This document shows, piece after piece, positions 16,462 through 23,393 of a stretch of DNA of 25,645 nt. A model generated the notes under the pieces. The model saw only the letters and a list, made by a program, of their open reading frames with translations. It was not told the origin of the DNA and did not search any database. Position numbers and translations under genes: made by a program. The stretch is from NCBI GenBank assembly GCA_964606015.1, contig CAZSEZ010000027.1, positions 1 to 25,645 on the forward strand. Direction: 5' to 3'. The stretch comes from Hyella sp964606015 (GTDB lineage Bacteria > Cyanobacteriota > Cyanobacteriia > Cyanobacteriales > Xenococcaceae). Numbering within the stretch: the first letter of the stretch is position 1; the number at the start of each line of letters is the position of its first letter.

Positions 16462-16633
16462 AACTGCATTTTAAGGATGAGGAATTTGATAACAAAATAA
16501 CCTAGCAAGGCGAAAAGAATCGATTATGAGCCAGCTATTAATATCTTCGATCATTTAAAGATTAACCACAAACAATTGGCAACTAAGTATGTCTGATAAA
16601 ATATTAGAGTACTAATTTACCAACAAAAGAACT

Positions 16634-17227
16634 ATTTATACACCTCCCCTAGCTCGCTTGGTCGAGCAACTGCAAATGTTACCAGGAGTAGGCCCAAAAA
16701 CTGCTCAAAGACTGGCTCTACACCTGATCAAGCGCCCTGAGCCAGAAGTCCAAGCTTTAGCGAAAGCGCTGGTAGAAGCTAAACAACAAGTAGGTTTGTG
16801 TAAAAACTGTTTTCATCTTTCGGCTGAGCCCATATGTTCGATCTGTAGCAACCCAAATCGCGATCGCGTAACAGTCTGTGTGGTAGCTGATTCACGCGAT
16901 GTCATTGCTCTAGAAAAAACTAGGGAATTCCGCGGACTTTATCACGTCCTGGGAGGAGTAATTTCACCGATGGATGGTATCGGGCCAGAACAACTCAACA
17001 TTCAAGCTTTGGTAAAAAGAGTCACTCAGCAGCAAGTCCAAGAAATCATTTTGGCAATTAATCCCAGCGTCGAAGGGGAGACTACCACGCTCTACATTGG
17101 AAATTTGCTCAAACCTTTTACCAGAGTTACGAGAATCGCCTTCGGATTACCTATGGGAGGAGATTTAGAGTATGCAGATGAGGTTACTTTAGCTAGGGCA
17201 TTAGAAGGTAGAAGAGAGCTTGATTAG
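16634..17227 (+). CDS. recR: recombination mediator RecR
   Basis: RecR works with RecO/RecF to load RecA on gapped DNA. Visible are the helix-hairpin-helix LPGVGPKTAQRLALHL, a C4 zinc finger (CKNCFHLSAEPICSIC), the Toprim core from VCVVADSRDVIALEKT with the Walker-B-like segment, and the C-terminal NPSVEGETTTLYIGNLL. Homology extends upstream of the first standard start (TTG 16658) through YTPPLARL, which is the usual RecR N-terminus MYTxPLARL. At the Met position stands ATT (16634). An in-frame TAA at 16613 and no ATG or GTG between leave ATT 16634 (197 residues) or TTG 16658 (189 residues). I give the longer form. The upstream TAAAAT near 16596 may be a -10 box. Confidence 0.88.
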   Translation: MYTPPLARLVEQLQMLPGVGPKTAQRLALHLIKRPEPEVQALAKALVEAKQQVGLCKNCFHLSAEPICSICSNPNRDRVTVCVVADSRDVIALEKTREFRGLYHVLGGVISPMDGIGPEQLNIQALVKRVTQQQVQEIILAINPSVEGETTTLYIGNLLKPFTRVTRIAFGLPMGGDLEYADEVTLARALEGRRELD

Positions 17228-17329
17228 GAAGTGGTTTCAGAGAGAATACCCAAGCAGGTTCGGGAAACTACACTACCAGATAAAACTACTTCACTTCACT
17301 ATAGATATTAGGAAAAGCACACTGAGGGA

Positions 17330-17343
17330 GAGCAAGCTTGCTC
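17330..17343. repeat. perfect 14-bp palindrome upstream of dnaK
   Basis: GAGCAAGCTTGCTC is a perfect palindrome in the 200-base recR-dnaK gap, about 85 bases before the dnaK start. Together with the preceding GGGA it repeats the 14-base string at 5340-5353. It is not the CIRCE heat-shock operator (TTAGCACTC-N9-GAGTGCTAA), which is absent here. Confidence 0.5.
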
Positions 17344-17426
17344 AAGACAGTCAGTTTCCGTGTATGTGGTAACACTTAGAAAAATAATCTATAGTTTTGT
17401 AGTTTAAATTTGGAGCGTCGCTTTAT

Positions 17427-19367
17427 ATGGCAAAAGTTGTTGGCATAGATTTAGGAACCACCAATTCCTGTGTCGCAGTTATGGAAGGGGGGAAACCCAA
17501 TGTAATCTCTAATGCAGAAGGTCTGAGAACAACTCCCTCAGTTGTGGCCTATGCAAAAAATGGCGATCTTTTAGTCGGCCAAATTGCGAAACGCCAAGCA
17601 GTAATGAACCCTCAGAATACTTTTTATTCTGTAAAGCGTTTCTTAGGGCGTAGATATGACGAAGTTACCAACGAGTCTAAAGAGATCGCGTACAAAGCTC
17701 TTAGAGACAGCAACGGTAACGTCAAACTAGAATGTCCTGCACAAGACAAACAATTTGCACCTGAAGAAATTTCTGCACAAGTACTACGCAAGCTCGTAGA
17801 AGATGCGAGTAAATATCTTGGCGAAACAGTTACCCAAGCAGTAATCACAGTTCCTGCATATTTCAACGACTCTCAACGTCAAGCAACTAAAGATGCTGGT
17901 AAAATCGCTGGGGTTGAAGTTCTTCGCATCATCAACGAACCTACAGCAGCATCCCTAGCTTACGGTCTAGATAAAAAAAGTAACGAAACTATCCTCGTAT
18001 TTGACTTNNNNNNNNNNGGTGGTACTTTCGACGTATCAATTCTTGAAGTTGGCGACGGTGTCTTTGAAGTTCTTTCTACTTCTGGTGATACTCACCTTGG
18101 TGGTGATGACTTCGATAAAAAAATTGTTGACTTCCTAGCTGAAGAGTTCCAACGCAATGAAGGGATTGACCTTCGTAAAGATTCTCAAGCTCTACAACGT
18201 CTAACTGAAGCAGCAGAAAAAGCCAAAATCGAGCTATCTTCTGCTACTCAAAGTGATATCAACTTGCCTTTCATCACTGCGACTCAAGATGGGCCAAAAC
18301 ACCTCGACATGTCTCTAACTAGAGCAAAATTTGAGGAAATTTGTTCTGACTTGATCGACCGTTGTGCGGTTCCCGTAGAACAAGCTCTGAAAGATGCCAA
18401 GCTAACTAAAACCAGCATTGATGAAGTAGTTATGGTCGGTGGTTCCACAAGAATCCCTGCGATCGTAGCTCTAGTAGAACGCATCCTCGATAAGCAACCC
18501 AACCAAACAGTTAACCCTGATGAAGTAGTAGCTCTTGGTGCTGCCATCCAAGCTGGTGTTCTAGCTGGTGAAGTAAAAGACATCTTGCTACTAGACGTCA
18601 CGCCTCTATCTCTAGGGGTAGAAACTCTAGGTGGCGTTATGACGAAAATTATTCCTCGTAACACCACAATTCCTACTAAGAAGTCCGAAACATTCTCCAC
18701 AGCGGTAGACGGACAAACCAATGTAGAAATTCACGTTCTCCAAGGTGAAAGAGAATTCGCTAAGGATAACAAGAGTCTAGGAACCTTCCGTCTCGATGGA
18801 ATTCCTCCTGCTCCTCGTGGTGTACCTCAAATTGAGGTTACTTTCGACATCGATGCTAACGGTATCTTGAATGTAACCGCAAAAGACAAGGGTACTGGCA
18901 AAGAACAATCCATCAGTATCACTGGTGCATCTACTCTACCTGATGATGAGGTGGATAGAATGGTTCAAGAAGCAGAGGCTAATGCTAATGCAGACAAGGA
19001 TCGCCGCGAAAAAATTGATCGCAAGAACCAAGCTGACTCTTTAGTTTATCAAGCAGAAAAACAAATCACTGAACTTGGTGATAAAGTACCTGCTGATGAC
19101 AAGACTAAAGCTGAAGGCTTGATCGCTGACCTCAAAGCAGCAGTTGCCGAAGATGATGATGACAAGATTCAGACTGTAATGCCTGAGTTGCAGCAAGTTC
19201 TCTATACTATCGGTAGCAATATGTACCAGCAAGCTGGTGGTGCTGAAGGTGCTCCTGGTGCTGAAGGTGCTGCGCCTGGTGGTGAAGCTCCTGGTGCTGA
19301 TGCGCCTGGTGGTGGAGCTACAGGCGGTGGCGATGATGTCATCGATGCAGAGTTTTCTGAGAACTAA
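17427..19367 (+). CDS. dnaK: Hsp70 chaperone DnaK (DnaK2 type)
   Basis: The Hsp70 chaperone that binds unfolded segments in an ATP-dependent cycle with DnaJ and GrpE. The N-terminal GIDLGTTNSCVAVMEGGKP, VPAYFNDSQRQATKDAGKIAG, INEPTAASLAYGLDK and VGGSTRIPAI motifs define the ATPase domain; the substrate domain follows and the protein ends with a Gly/Ala/Pro/Glu-rich tail and DDVIDAEF. It most resembles cyanobacterial DnaK2, the essential general form. Ten undetermined bases (18008-18017) fall in the phosphate-2 motif FD-LGGGTFDVS and make the translation two residues too long. No dnaJ or grpE is adjacent, as is common for dnaK2 in cyanobacteria. ATG 17427 follows a weak GGAG at about 17411. 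Confidence 0.96.
   Translation: MAKVVGIDLGTTNSCVAVMEGGKPNVISNAEGLRTTPSVVAYAKNGDLLVGQIAKRQAVMNPQNTFYSVKRFLGRRYDEVTNESKEIAYKALRDSNGNVKLECPAQDKQFAPEEISAQVLRKLVEDASKYLGETVTQAVITVPAYFNDSQRQATKDAGKIAGVEVLRIINEPTAASLAYGLDKKSNETILVFDXXXXGGTFDVSILEVGDGVFEVLSTSGDTHLGGDDFDKKIVDFLAEEFQRNEGIDLRKDSQALQRLTEAAEKAKIELSSATQSDINLPFITATQDGPKHLDMSLTRAKFEEICSDLIDRCAVPVEQALKDAKLTKTSIDEVVMVGGSTRIPAIVALVERILDKQPNQTVNPDEVVALGAAIQAGVLAGEVKDILLLDVTPLSLGVETLGGVMTKIIPRNTTIPTKKSETFSTAVDGQTNVEIHVLQGEREFAKDNKSLGTFRLDGIPPAPRGVPQIEVTFDIDANGILNVTAKDKGTGKEQSISITGASTLPDDEVDRMVQEAEANANADKDRREKIDRKNQADSLVYQAEKQITELGDKVPADDKTKAEGLIADLKAAVAEDDDDKIQTVMPELQQVLYTIGSNMYQQAGGAEGAPGAEGAAPGGEAPGADAPGGGATGGGDDVIDAEFSEN
18008..18017. other. 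assembly gap of 10 N in dnaK
   Basis: Flanking codons TTT GAC TT and GGT GGT ACT encode FD(L) and GGT of the invariant DLGGGTFD motif. Only four unknown bases are needed to restore it, so the ten Ns are a placeholder length rather than a measured one. Confidence 0.95.
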
Positions 19368-19409
19368 ATTTCTCTCCATCGAACAATTTTGAATAATTAA
19401 TGTGTTTGA

Positions 19410-19439
19410 GGTTGCTGGCTTAGGCTAGCAGCCTTTTTT
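19410..19439 (+). terminator. Rho-independent terminator of dnaK
   Basis: Arms GGTTGCTGGC (19410-19419) and GCTAGCAGCC (19424-19433) pair with two G-U pairs around a TTAG loop and are followed by six T bases. It lies about 40 bases after the dnaK stop. Confidence 0.88.
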
Positions 19440-19464
19440 ATTTTGCGATCGCAATTATCCCATT

Positions 19465-19851
19465 TCAAGACAAAATAGCAACATCATACTTAGCAAAAAT
19501 CGCATCTGAAGTTACTATCATCAAATTTTCCAGATCTGCTTGGGCAATAATCATGCGATCAAATGGATCTTTGTGGTGCAGGGGTAAAGAGCCAGCGTGA
19601 ATAGCGTGTTCGGGCTTAATATTGATTAACTTGATATTGTCTTTGGGACATTCTGTCGCTACTAACTCATTTAATGGTTTAGGTGCAGCGAGCTTACCAC
19701 TATTGATTTTGATACTGAGTTCCCAAAGAGTCGCTACAGATAGATAGAGCTGATTCTGAGGATTTATTAGTGCTTCCAACTGTTGTTTACTAAGTGTTTC
19801 AGGATTGCTTAACCACCATAGCCAACAACAAGTGTCTAACAATAACTCCAC
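19465..19851 (-). CDS. PIN domain toxin, VapC type
   Basis: A 128-residue PIN-domain ribonuclease of the type II toxin class. The four acidic metal ligands are visible: D6 in LLLDTCCW, E44 in TLWELSIK, D98 in KDPFDRMIIAQA and D116 in IVTSDAIF. The HKDPFDRMIIAQA segment is characteristic of VapC-like PIN toxins paired with Phd-type antitoxins. The gene starts with GTG immediately after the antitoxin stop, with GGAG inside the end of the antitoxin gene as ribosome binding site, so the two are translationally coupled. The RNA target is unknown. The pair lies directly after the dnaK terminator. Confidence 0.88.
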   Translation of the reverse strand: MELLLDTCCWLWWLSNPETLSKQQLEALINPQNQLYLSVATLWELSIKINSGKLAAPKPLNELVATECPKDNIKLINIKPEHAIHAGSLPLHHKDPFDRMIIAQADLENLMIVTSDAIFAKYDVAILS

Positions 19852-20094
19852 TTATTCTTCTCCATAAAATAAGCTTGCTGTTTCCTCGTCTAGCTCATTA
19901 AAATCATCGGCAATCTGAATTTGATCAGCCAGTCTACCAGGAACACGTTTTTGTTGTTTGGGTAGAGTGTAAGGAACTAGCTTGGCAACAGGAACACCTC
20001 GATCACTAATCGTAATTTCTTCTCCTAAAGCCACTCTGGAAAGGAGTTGGGAAAGTTGAGTAGTCGCTTCATGAATATTGATTGGCTCGTTCAT
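19852..20094 (-). CDS. antitoxin, Phd/YefM family
   Basis: An 80-residue antitoxin with the Phd/YefM N-terminal DNA-binding fold, seen in NIHEATTQLSQLLSRVALGE followed by EITISDRGVPVAKLVP. The C-terminal ELDEETASLFYGEE tail would wrap and inhibit the adjacent PIN toxin. Such antitoxins repress their own promoter; a 16-bp perfect palindrome at 20151-20166 in the divergent gap is a candidate operator. Spacing to the toxin is zero. Confidence 0.87.
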   Translation of the reverse strand: MNEPINIHEATTQLSQLLSRVALGEEITISDRGVPVAKLVPYTLPKQQKRVPGRLADQIQIADDFNELDEETASLFYGEE

Positions 20095-20150
20095 GGATTG
20101 TTATTAGATCTTTAAATTAAGTCTACCTTGGATATTTTTGAAGTTTTAAT

Positions 20151-20166
20151 TATCCAATATTGGATA
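20151..20166. promoter_or_regulatory. 16-bp perfect palindrome, candidate operator
   Basis: TATCCAATATTGGATA is perfectly palindromic and lies in the 119-base gap between the divergent antitoxin and PadR genes. TTGGATATT occurs again just to the left at about 20128-20136. It could bind the Phd antitoxin, the PadR regulator or both; the sequence does not show which. Confidence 0.55.
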
Positions 20167-20213
20167 TTGATGTTAGGATAGAGAAAATTAATCGCTAGTA
20201 ATAGGGCTTATGT

Positions 20214-20555
20214 ATGGCTAAAAACGATAAATTATCTCAGCCAGAGATCTTAATCTTGAAATCGCTCCAGTCTGGTAGAAGACGTTATGGGTTGGAAATT
20301 CGTAGTGCGATCGAAAAATCCTTTGACCGCAGATTTAACTTCTCTTCGCTCTATCCCAAACTAGACCTTTTGGAAGCGAAAGGCTTTATCGAGTCAGAAG
20401 AAGACGAAGACGTACTCAAAACCAGAGCAAACTCCCGCCGTAAATATTTCAAAATCACCGCTGAAGGTAGCAACGCACTAAACAAATGGGAAGCCTCCTT
20501 TGCTGCTGTTTCCACCTACCAACTACCAGAACAACCAGCATTTCAAGGAGTTTAA
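20214..20555 (+). CDS. PadR family transcriptional regulator
   Basis: A 113-residue winged-helix regulator. LSQPEILILKSLQSGRRRYG, then LEIRSAIEKSF and FNFSSLYPKLDLLEAKGFIESE form the helix-turn-helix and wing of the PadR family, with RRKYFKITAEG closing the wing. The C-terminal dimerisation helix is short, as in the small PadR-s1 class. It is divergent from the Phd antitoxin and 4 bases before the next gene, whose AAGGAG lies inside its last codons. PadR proteins usually control an adjacent gene, making the downstream protein or its own operon the likely target. The ligand is unknown. Confidence 0.85.
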   Translation: MAKNDKLSQPEILILKSLQSGRRRYGLEIRSAIEKSFDRRFNFSSLYPKLDLLEAKGFIESEEDEDVLKTRANSRRKYFKITAEGSNALNKWEASFAAVSTYQLPEQPAFQGV

Positions 20556-20559
20556 TCTA

Positions 20560-21078
20560 ATGTTTTACTTGACTAAATTAATAGAGAGAATATATGTATA
20601 TTATACAAATATTTTTTTAGAAAGATATCACAAAATACATGGATACAACATTTTTTGGATGGCTGAAAATTGCCTAAACTTTAATGCATTGAGAAACAAA
20701 GTTGTACATCAATTAAATGCCAGAGATAGCATCTTAGATACTATTCTTAGGATCTTGCAGCTTATATTAGCAATACAGAGCATAGAGAAAGTATTGAAAT
20801 CGCAAAATATTCTTGACAAAGATACTAGACACTTAAAGTTTTATAACCGAATTATTGGTTCTTTAATTAAATCAATATGTCTAGAGACTTGGAATAAAAT
20901 AAATGACTGTTACTTAGACACTATTGAAGCTTTTCCCGATGAACTCCAACGATGGGAAGAACGTAATTTAAAGTATGTTGCTTATCTAGTATTAGCTTGG
21001 GATCTAGCAGGATTTTTTGTTTACTTCAGTAAAAAACTAATCTCCAATGCGATCGCGACTCGTCGAGTTTCCAGCTAA
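20560..21078 (+). CDS. hypothetical protein with HEPN-like RNxxxH motif
   Basis: A 172-residue protein I do not recognise as a whole. AAGGAG at 20545-20550, nine bases before ATG 20560, is a strong ribosome binding site and fixes the start; a longer frame beginning inside padR is unlikely. The residues suggest mostly alpha helices. RNKVVH at 45-50 fits the Rx4H motif (with Asn after Arg) used by HEPN ribonucleases, but it sits nearer the N-terminus than in HepT-like toxins. A hydrophobic segment near 145-163 (YLVLAWDLAGFFVYF) could be a membrane or core helix. The gene is more AT-rich than its neighbours, suggesting transfer. It forms an operon with PadR. Confidence 0.6.
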   Translation: MFYLTKLIERIYVYYTNIFLERYHKIHGYNIFWMAENCLNFNALRNKVVHQLNARDSILDTILRILQLILAIQSIEKVLKSQNILDKDTRHLKFYNRIIGSLIKSICLETWNKINDCYLDTIEAFPDELQRWEERNLKYVAYLVLAWDLAGFFVYFSKKLISNAIATRRVSS

Positions 21079-21173
21079 CCCAACCAATTAAAAAGCACCG
21101 ATGCGCCAACACCAGTGCTAATTCGGATTTGTCATCACCTGCGCCAACAGGTAAATAACTTATTCACTTTCAT

Positions 21174-21190
21174 ACTCTTACTTGAAGAGT
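21174..21190 (+). promoter_or_regulatory. hairpin covering the likely ribosome binding site
   Basis: ACTCTT and AAGAGT pair perfectly around a 5-base loop. The only purine-rich candidate ribosome binding site for the ATG at 21198 (GAAGAG) lies in the 3' arm, so the hairpin could reduce translation. The stem is short, so this is tentative. Confidence 0.3.
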
Positions 21191-21197
21191 AACAATC

Positions 21198-21584
21198 ATG
21201 CCTAATCATAACCAAAATAATCCTTGGTTTGCTACCTTCGTTCAACAGTGCTTCAATAATCTCAAGCCTACTCATGCGACCATCTATGCAACTCTAGTCA
21301 CCTTGGGATTAGTCTTCTTTGGTATCCAAAAACCAATTAACCCAGCTTGCGAAACCCAAATCAATCAAAGCCAACAGCAACAATACAACACTCGTGCCGA
21401 CTACGAAAGATTAGAAATTGGTGATTACATAGTAAAAGTAGAATCAATCCTGGGGCGAGGTATCGAAATAGAGCGATCGCAATCTCAAACCACGATGGTT
21501 TGGCAAAATCCTGATTGCTCCAAAATTACAGCCATTTTCCAAGACGAAAAACTCCAGTCTAAAACACAAAGTAACTTGAAGTGA
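21198..21584 (+). CDS. hypothetical membrane-anchored protein, BamE-like domain
   Basis: A 128-residue protein with one N-terminal membrane segment (HATIYATLVTLGLVFFGI, about 27-44), a Gln-rich linker (QINQSQQQQYNTR), and a small C-terminal domain: GDYIVKVESILGRGIEI, TMVWQNPDCSKITAIFQDEKL. The domain pattern is shared with the secreted protein at 11506 and recalls BamE/SmpA-like folds. It is conserved enough that a second 3' copy exists at 22231-22341 with the reading frame intact. The function is unknown. The last 37 codons begin at a HIP1 octamer that also marks the edge of the second copy. Confidence 0.65.
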   Translation: MPNHNQNNPWFATFVQQCFNNLKPTHATIYATLVTLGLVFFGIQKPINPACETQINQSQQQQYNTRADYERLEIGDYIVKVESILGRGIEIERSQSQTTMVWQNPDCSKITAIFQDEKLQSKTQSNLK

Positions 21585-21637
21585 TATGAGATTCAGTACA
21601 ATCATGGTGTGACGAAAAAGCGTGTTACTAACTTGCC

Positions 21638-21862
21638 ATGAAAAGAATATCTGTCGATTCTCAAATTCATTTTGGAAAACCTTGTATAACTGGAACCAGG
21701 ATTACGGTGCAGAGTGTCCTAGAACTTCTCAATGAGGAATTGTCGTTTGAGGATATTACTCGTGATTATTATCCCGATCTAGAGATTGCCGATATCAAAG
21801 CTTGCTTGCAGTATGCGATCGCTCTAATCTCTGCTGAGGAAATCAATTTAGTTTCTGCTTAA
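21638..21862 (+). CDS. DUF433 antitoxin-like protein
   Basis: A 74-residue DUF433 protein with the diagnostic GKPCITGTRITVQSVLELL followed by LSFEDITRDYYPDLEIADIKACLQYA, a winged/homeodomain-like DNA-binding fold. DUF433 proteins are the usual antitoxin partners of DUF5615 PIN-like toxins. Its TAA shares one base with the toxin ATG (TAATG), so translation is coupled. The gene stands between an intact small membrane protein gene and a 3' duplicate of it. Confidence 0.88.
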   Translation: MKRISVDSQIHFGKPCITGTRITVQSVLELLNEELSFEDITRDYYPDLEIADIKACLQYAIALISAEEINLVSA

Positions 21863-22227
21863 TGGTGAAGTTCTTATTAGATCAAGATATCTATGCCTTG
21901 ACCATTAGATTTTTGATAGACGCTGGATATGATATTGTCACCGCTCAAGATTTAGGAATGTCTACAGCCAGTGACGAATTAATTCTCAAAGTAGCCCAAC
22001 AGCAGCAGAGAGTGTTGATCACCAGAGATCGCGACTATGGCAATTTGGTTTTTGTAAAATCCATTGGTAGCGGAGTAATTTATCTACGAGTTTTGCCCAA
22101 AGATATTGGTTTAGTGCATCAACAATTAACGCACGTTATCCAAATCTATCCAGAAGAAGATTTAGCTCAATCTTTCGTCGTTGTTGGAGCTAATGGACAT
22201 CGAATCAGAAAAATCCCACTTGGATAA
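21862..22227 (+). CDS. DUF5615 PIN-like toxin
   Basis: A 121-residue DUF5615 (Mut7-C-like/PIN-like) protein. The conserved FLLDQDI at 4-10 supplies the first acidic residues, GYDIVTAQDLGMSTASDELIL the second region, and VLITRDRDYGNLVF the third Asp cluster, ending with the GVIYLRVLP strand and RIRKIPL. It is the presumed ribonuclease toxin of the pair with DUF433. The stop TAA abuts the beginning of the duplicated gene tail, suggesting that the pair moved as one unit with its end at the HIP1 site. Confidence 0.86.
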   Translation: MVKFLLDQDIYALTIRFLIDAGYDIVTAQDLGMSTASDELILKVAQQQQRVLITRDRDYGNLVFVKSIGSGVIYLRVLPKDIGLVHQQLTHVIQIYPEEDLAQSFVVVGANGHRIRKIPLG

Positions 22228-22230
22228 AAG

Positions 22231-22341
22231 CGATCGCAATCTCAAACTACAATGATCTGGCAAAACCCTGATTGCTCCAAAATTACAGCCATTTTCCAAG
22301 ATGTAAAGCTTCAATCAAAATTACAAACTAATTTGAACTAG
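22231..22341 (+). pseudogene. duplicate 3' end of the gene at 21198
   Basis: The 111 bases align without gaps to 21474-21584; I count 93 identical positions (84%). The frame is open to its own stop, and most differences are at third codon positions, with 5 changes in 36 residues (TTMIWQNPDCSKITAIFQD...). It has no start or membrane segment and follows the toxin stop after three bases. It is best read as the truncated remains of a former paralogous gene. Confidence 0.85.
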
Positions 22342-22481
22342 TAAAGGGGCGATCTCATCACTAGAACATTATCATTTTAAGAGATTGTTTCTTCTTAACT
22401 TTAGTCTCAAAATTTGAGCAACGATTTAGTTATCATCAAAAAAACACTGGCAACAGATTTTTCACTTGTCATTTTTGAAAT

Positions 22482-22520
22482 GAAAAATAAAAAAGAGTGA
22501 ACTCGAATATGGCTCACTCT
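22482..22520 (-). terminator. Rho-independent terminator of folE
   Basis: On the minus strand AGAGTGA (22514-22520) pairs with TCACTCT (22494-22500) around a 13-base loop, followed by a run of T bases (A run 22482-22493 on plus). It lies about 40 bases past the folE stop. Confidence 0.8.
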
Positions 22521-22558
22521 CCAGAAATTAATAAATGTTTTACGGCTAATCAGTCAGT

Positions 22559-23275
22559 CTACATAAAACTAGGCTGATGGCGGATTAGATTCAAGAATTC
22601 TTCGCGGGTTTTTTGCTCTTGCTCAAATACCCCTAACATCGCGCTAGTTACAGTCCAGGAACCAGGTTTTTGAACCCCACGCATTGACATACACATGTGA
22701 GCACCTTCCATCACTACTGCGACACCTTGAGGGTCGAGGATTTCTTGAACGGCCTCAGCGATTTGACGAGTCAAACGCTCTTGTACTTGCAAGCGGCGGG
22801 CATACATCTCGACAATACGAGCTAACTTACTCAAGCCGACTACTTTCTGGTTAGGAATATAGGCGACATGGGCTCTACCCATGAAAGGCAACATGTGGTG
22901 TTCGCAGAGACTAAAGAAGTTAATATCTCTGACCAAGACCATTTCATTGTGTCCTTCGTCAAAAATGGCACCATTAACTATTTTTTCCAAAGATTGGGTG
23001 TAGCCTTGAGTCAAGAACTGCATCGCTTCAGCAACTCTTTTAGGAGTCTTGAGTAAGCCTTCACGGTTGGGGTCCTCGCCGACAGACTCTAACATGACGC
23101 GAACTGCATCCATCATGTTTGCTTTTGCTGCTTCAGCAGATGTAGCACTAACTACAGCTTCCTGGCCTTGATTAGTGTTACGGTCTGGACGAGAGGTTAC
23201 TTGCTCTATTAAATCAGAGTTAATTTGATTACCATTAACAGAAGAGCTAGAACCGTTGGAAAAAACTTGTGTCAT
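22559..23275 (-). CDS. folE: GTP cyclohydrolase I FolE
   Basis: A 238-residue type IA GTP cyclohydrolase, which makes 7,8-dihydroneopterin triphosphate for folate and pterin synthesis. The zinc ligands C124 and H127 (in SLCEHHMLPF) and C195 (in GAHMCMSMRG) are present, with the catalytic histidines H126 and H193. An N-terminal extension of about 50 residues, rich in Ser, Asn and Gln, precedes the core (MMDAVRVMLESVGEDPNREGLLKTPKRVA) and looks disordered. It is downstream of the SDR gene by 118 bases, possibly the same transcript, with its own terminator downstream. Confidence 0.95.
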   Translation of the reverse strand: MTQVFSNGSSSSVNGNQINSDLIEQVTSRPDRNTNQGQEAVVSATSAEAAKANMMDAVRVMLESVGEDPNREGLLKTPKRVAEAMQFLTQGYTQSLEKIVNGAIFDEGHNEMVLVRDINFFSLCEHHMLPFMGRAHVAYIPNQKVVGLSKLARIVEMYARRLQVQERLTRQIAEAVQEILDPQGVAVVMEGAHMCMSMRGVQKPGSWTVTSAMLGVFEQEQKTREEFLNLIRHQPSFM

Positions 23276-23393
23276 AATAACTAAAATTTGAGTAAAACTC
23301 TTGCCTCTTGCAATTGAATAAGATTGTTCGGACTAATTGATTGATCGAAAACTTGAGCTGGAGAAAAACTGGACAAATGCTCGATTGCGCGCT

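Noticed and set aside
17228..17426. CIRCE heat-shock operator upstream of dnaK
   Set aside because: I looked for TTAGCACTC-N9-GAGTGCTAA and found no match; only the unrelated AAGCTT palindrome is present.
18284..18721. 145-codon open frame antisense to dnaK
   Set aside because: A shadow of the strongly biased dnaK codons on the other strand.
19041..19379. Arg/Thr/Ser-rich frame antisense to the dnaK tail, and DNA repeats in the tail
   Set aside because: The repeats encode the Gly/Ala/Pro-rich C-terminus common in DnaK proteins; the antisense frame mirrors them.
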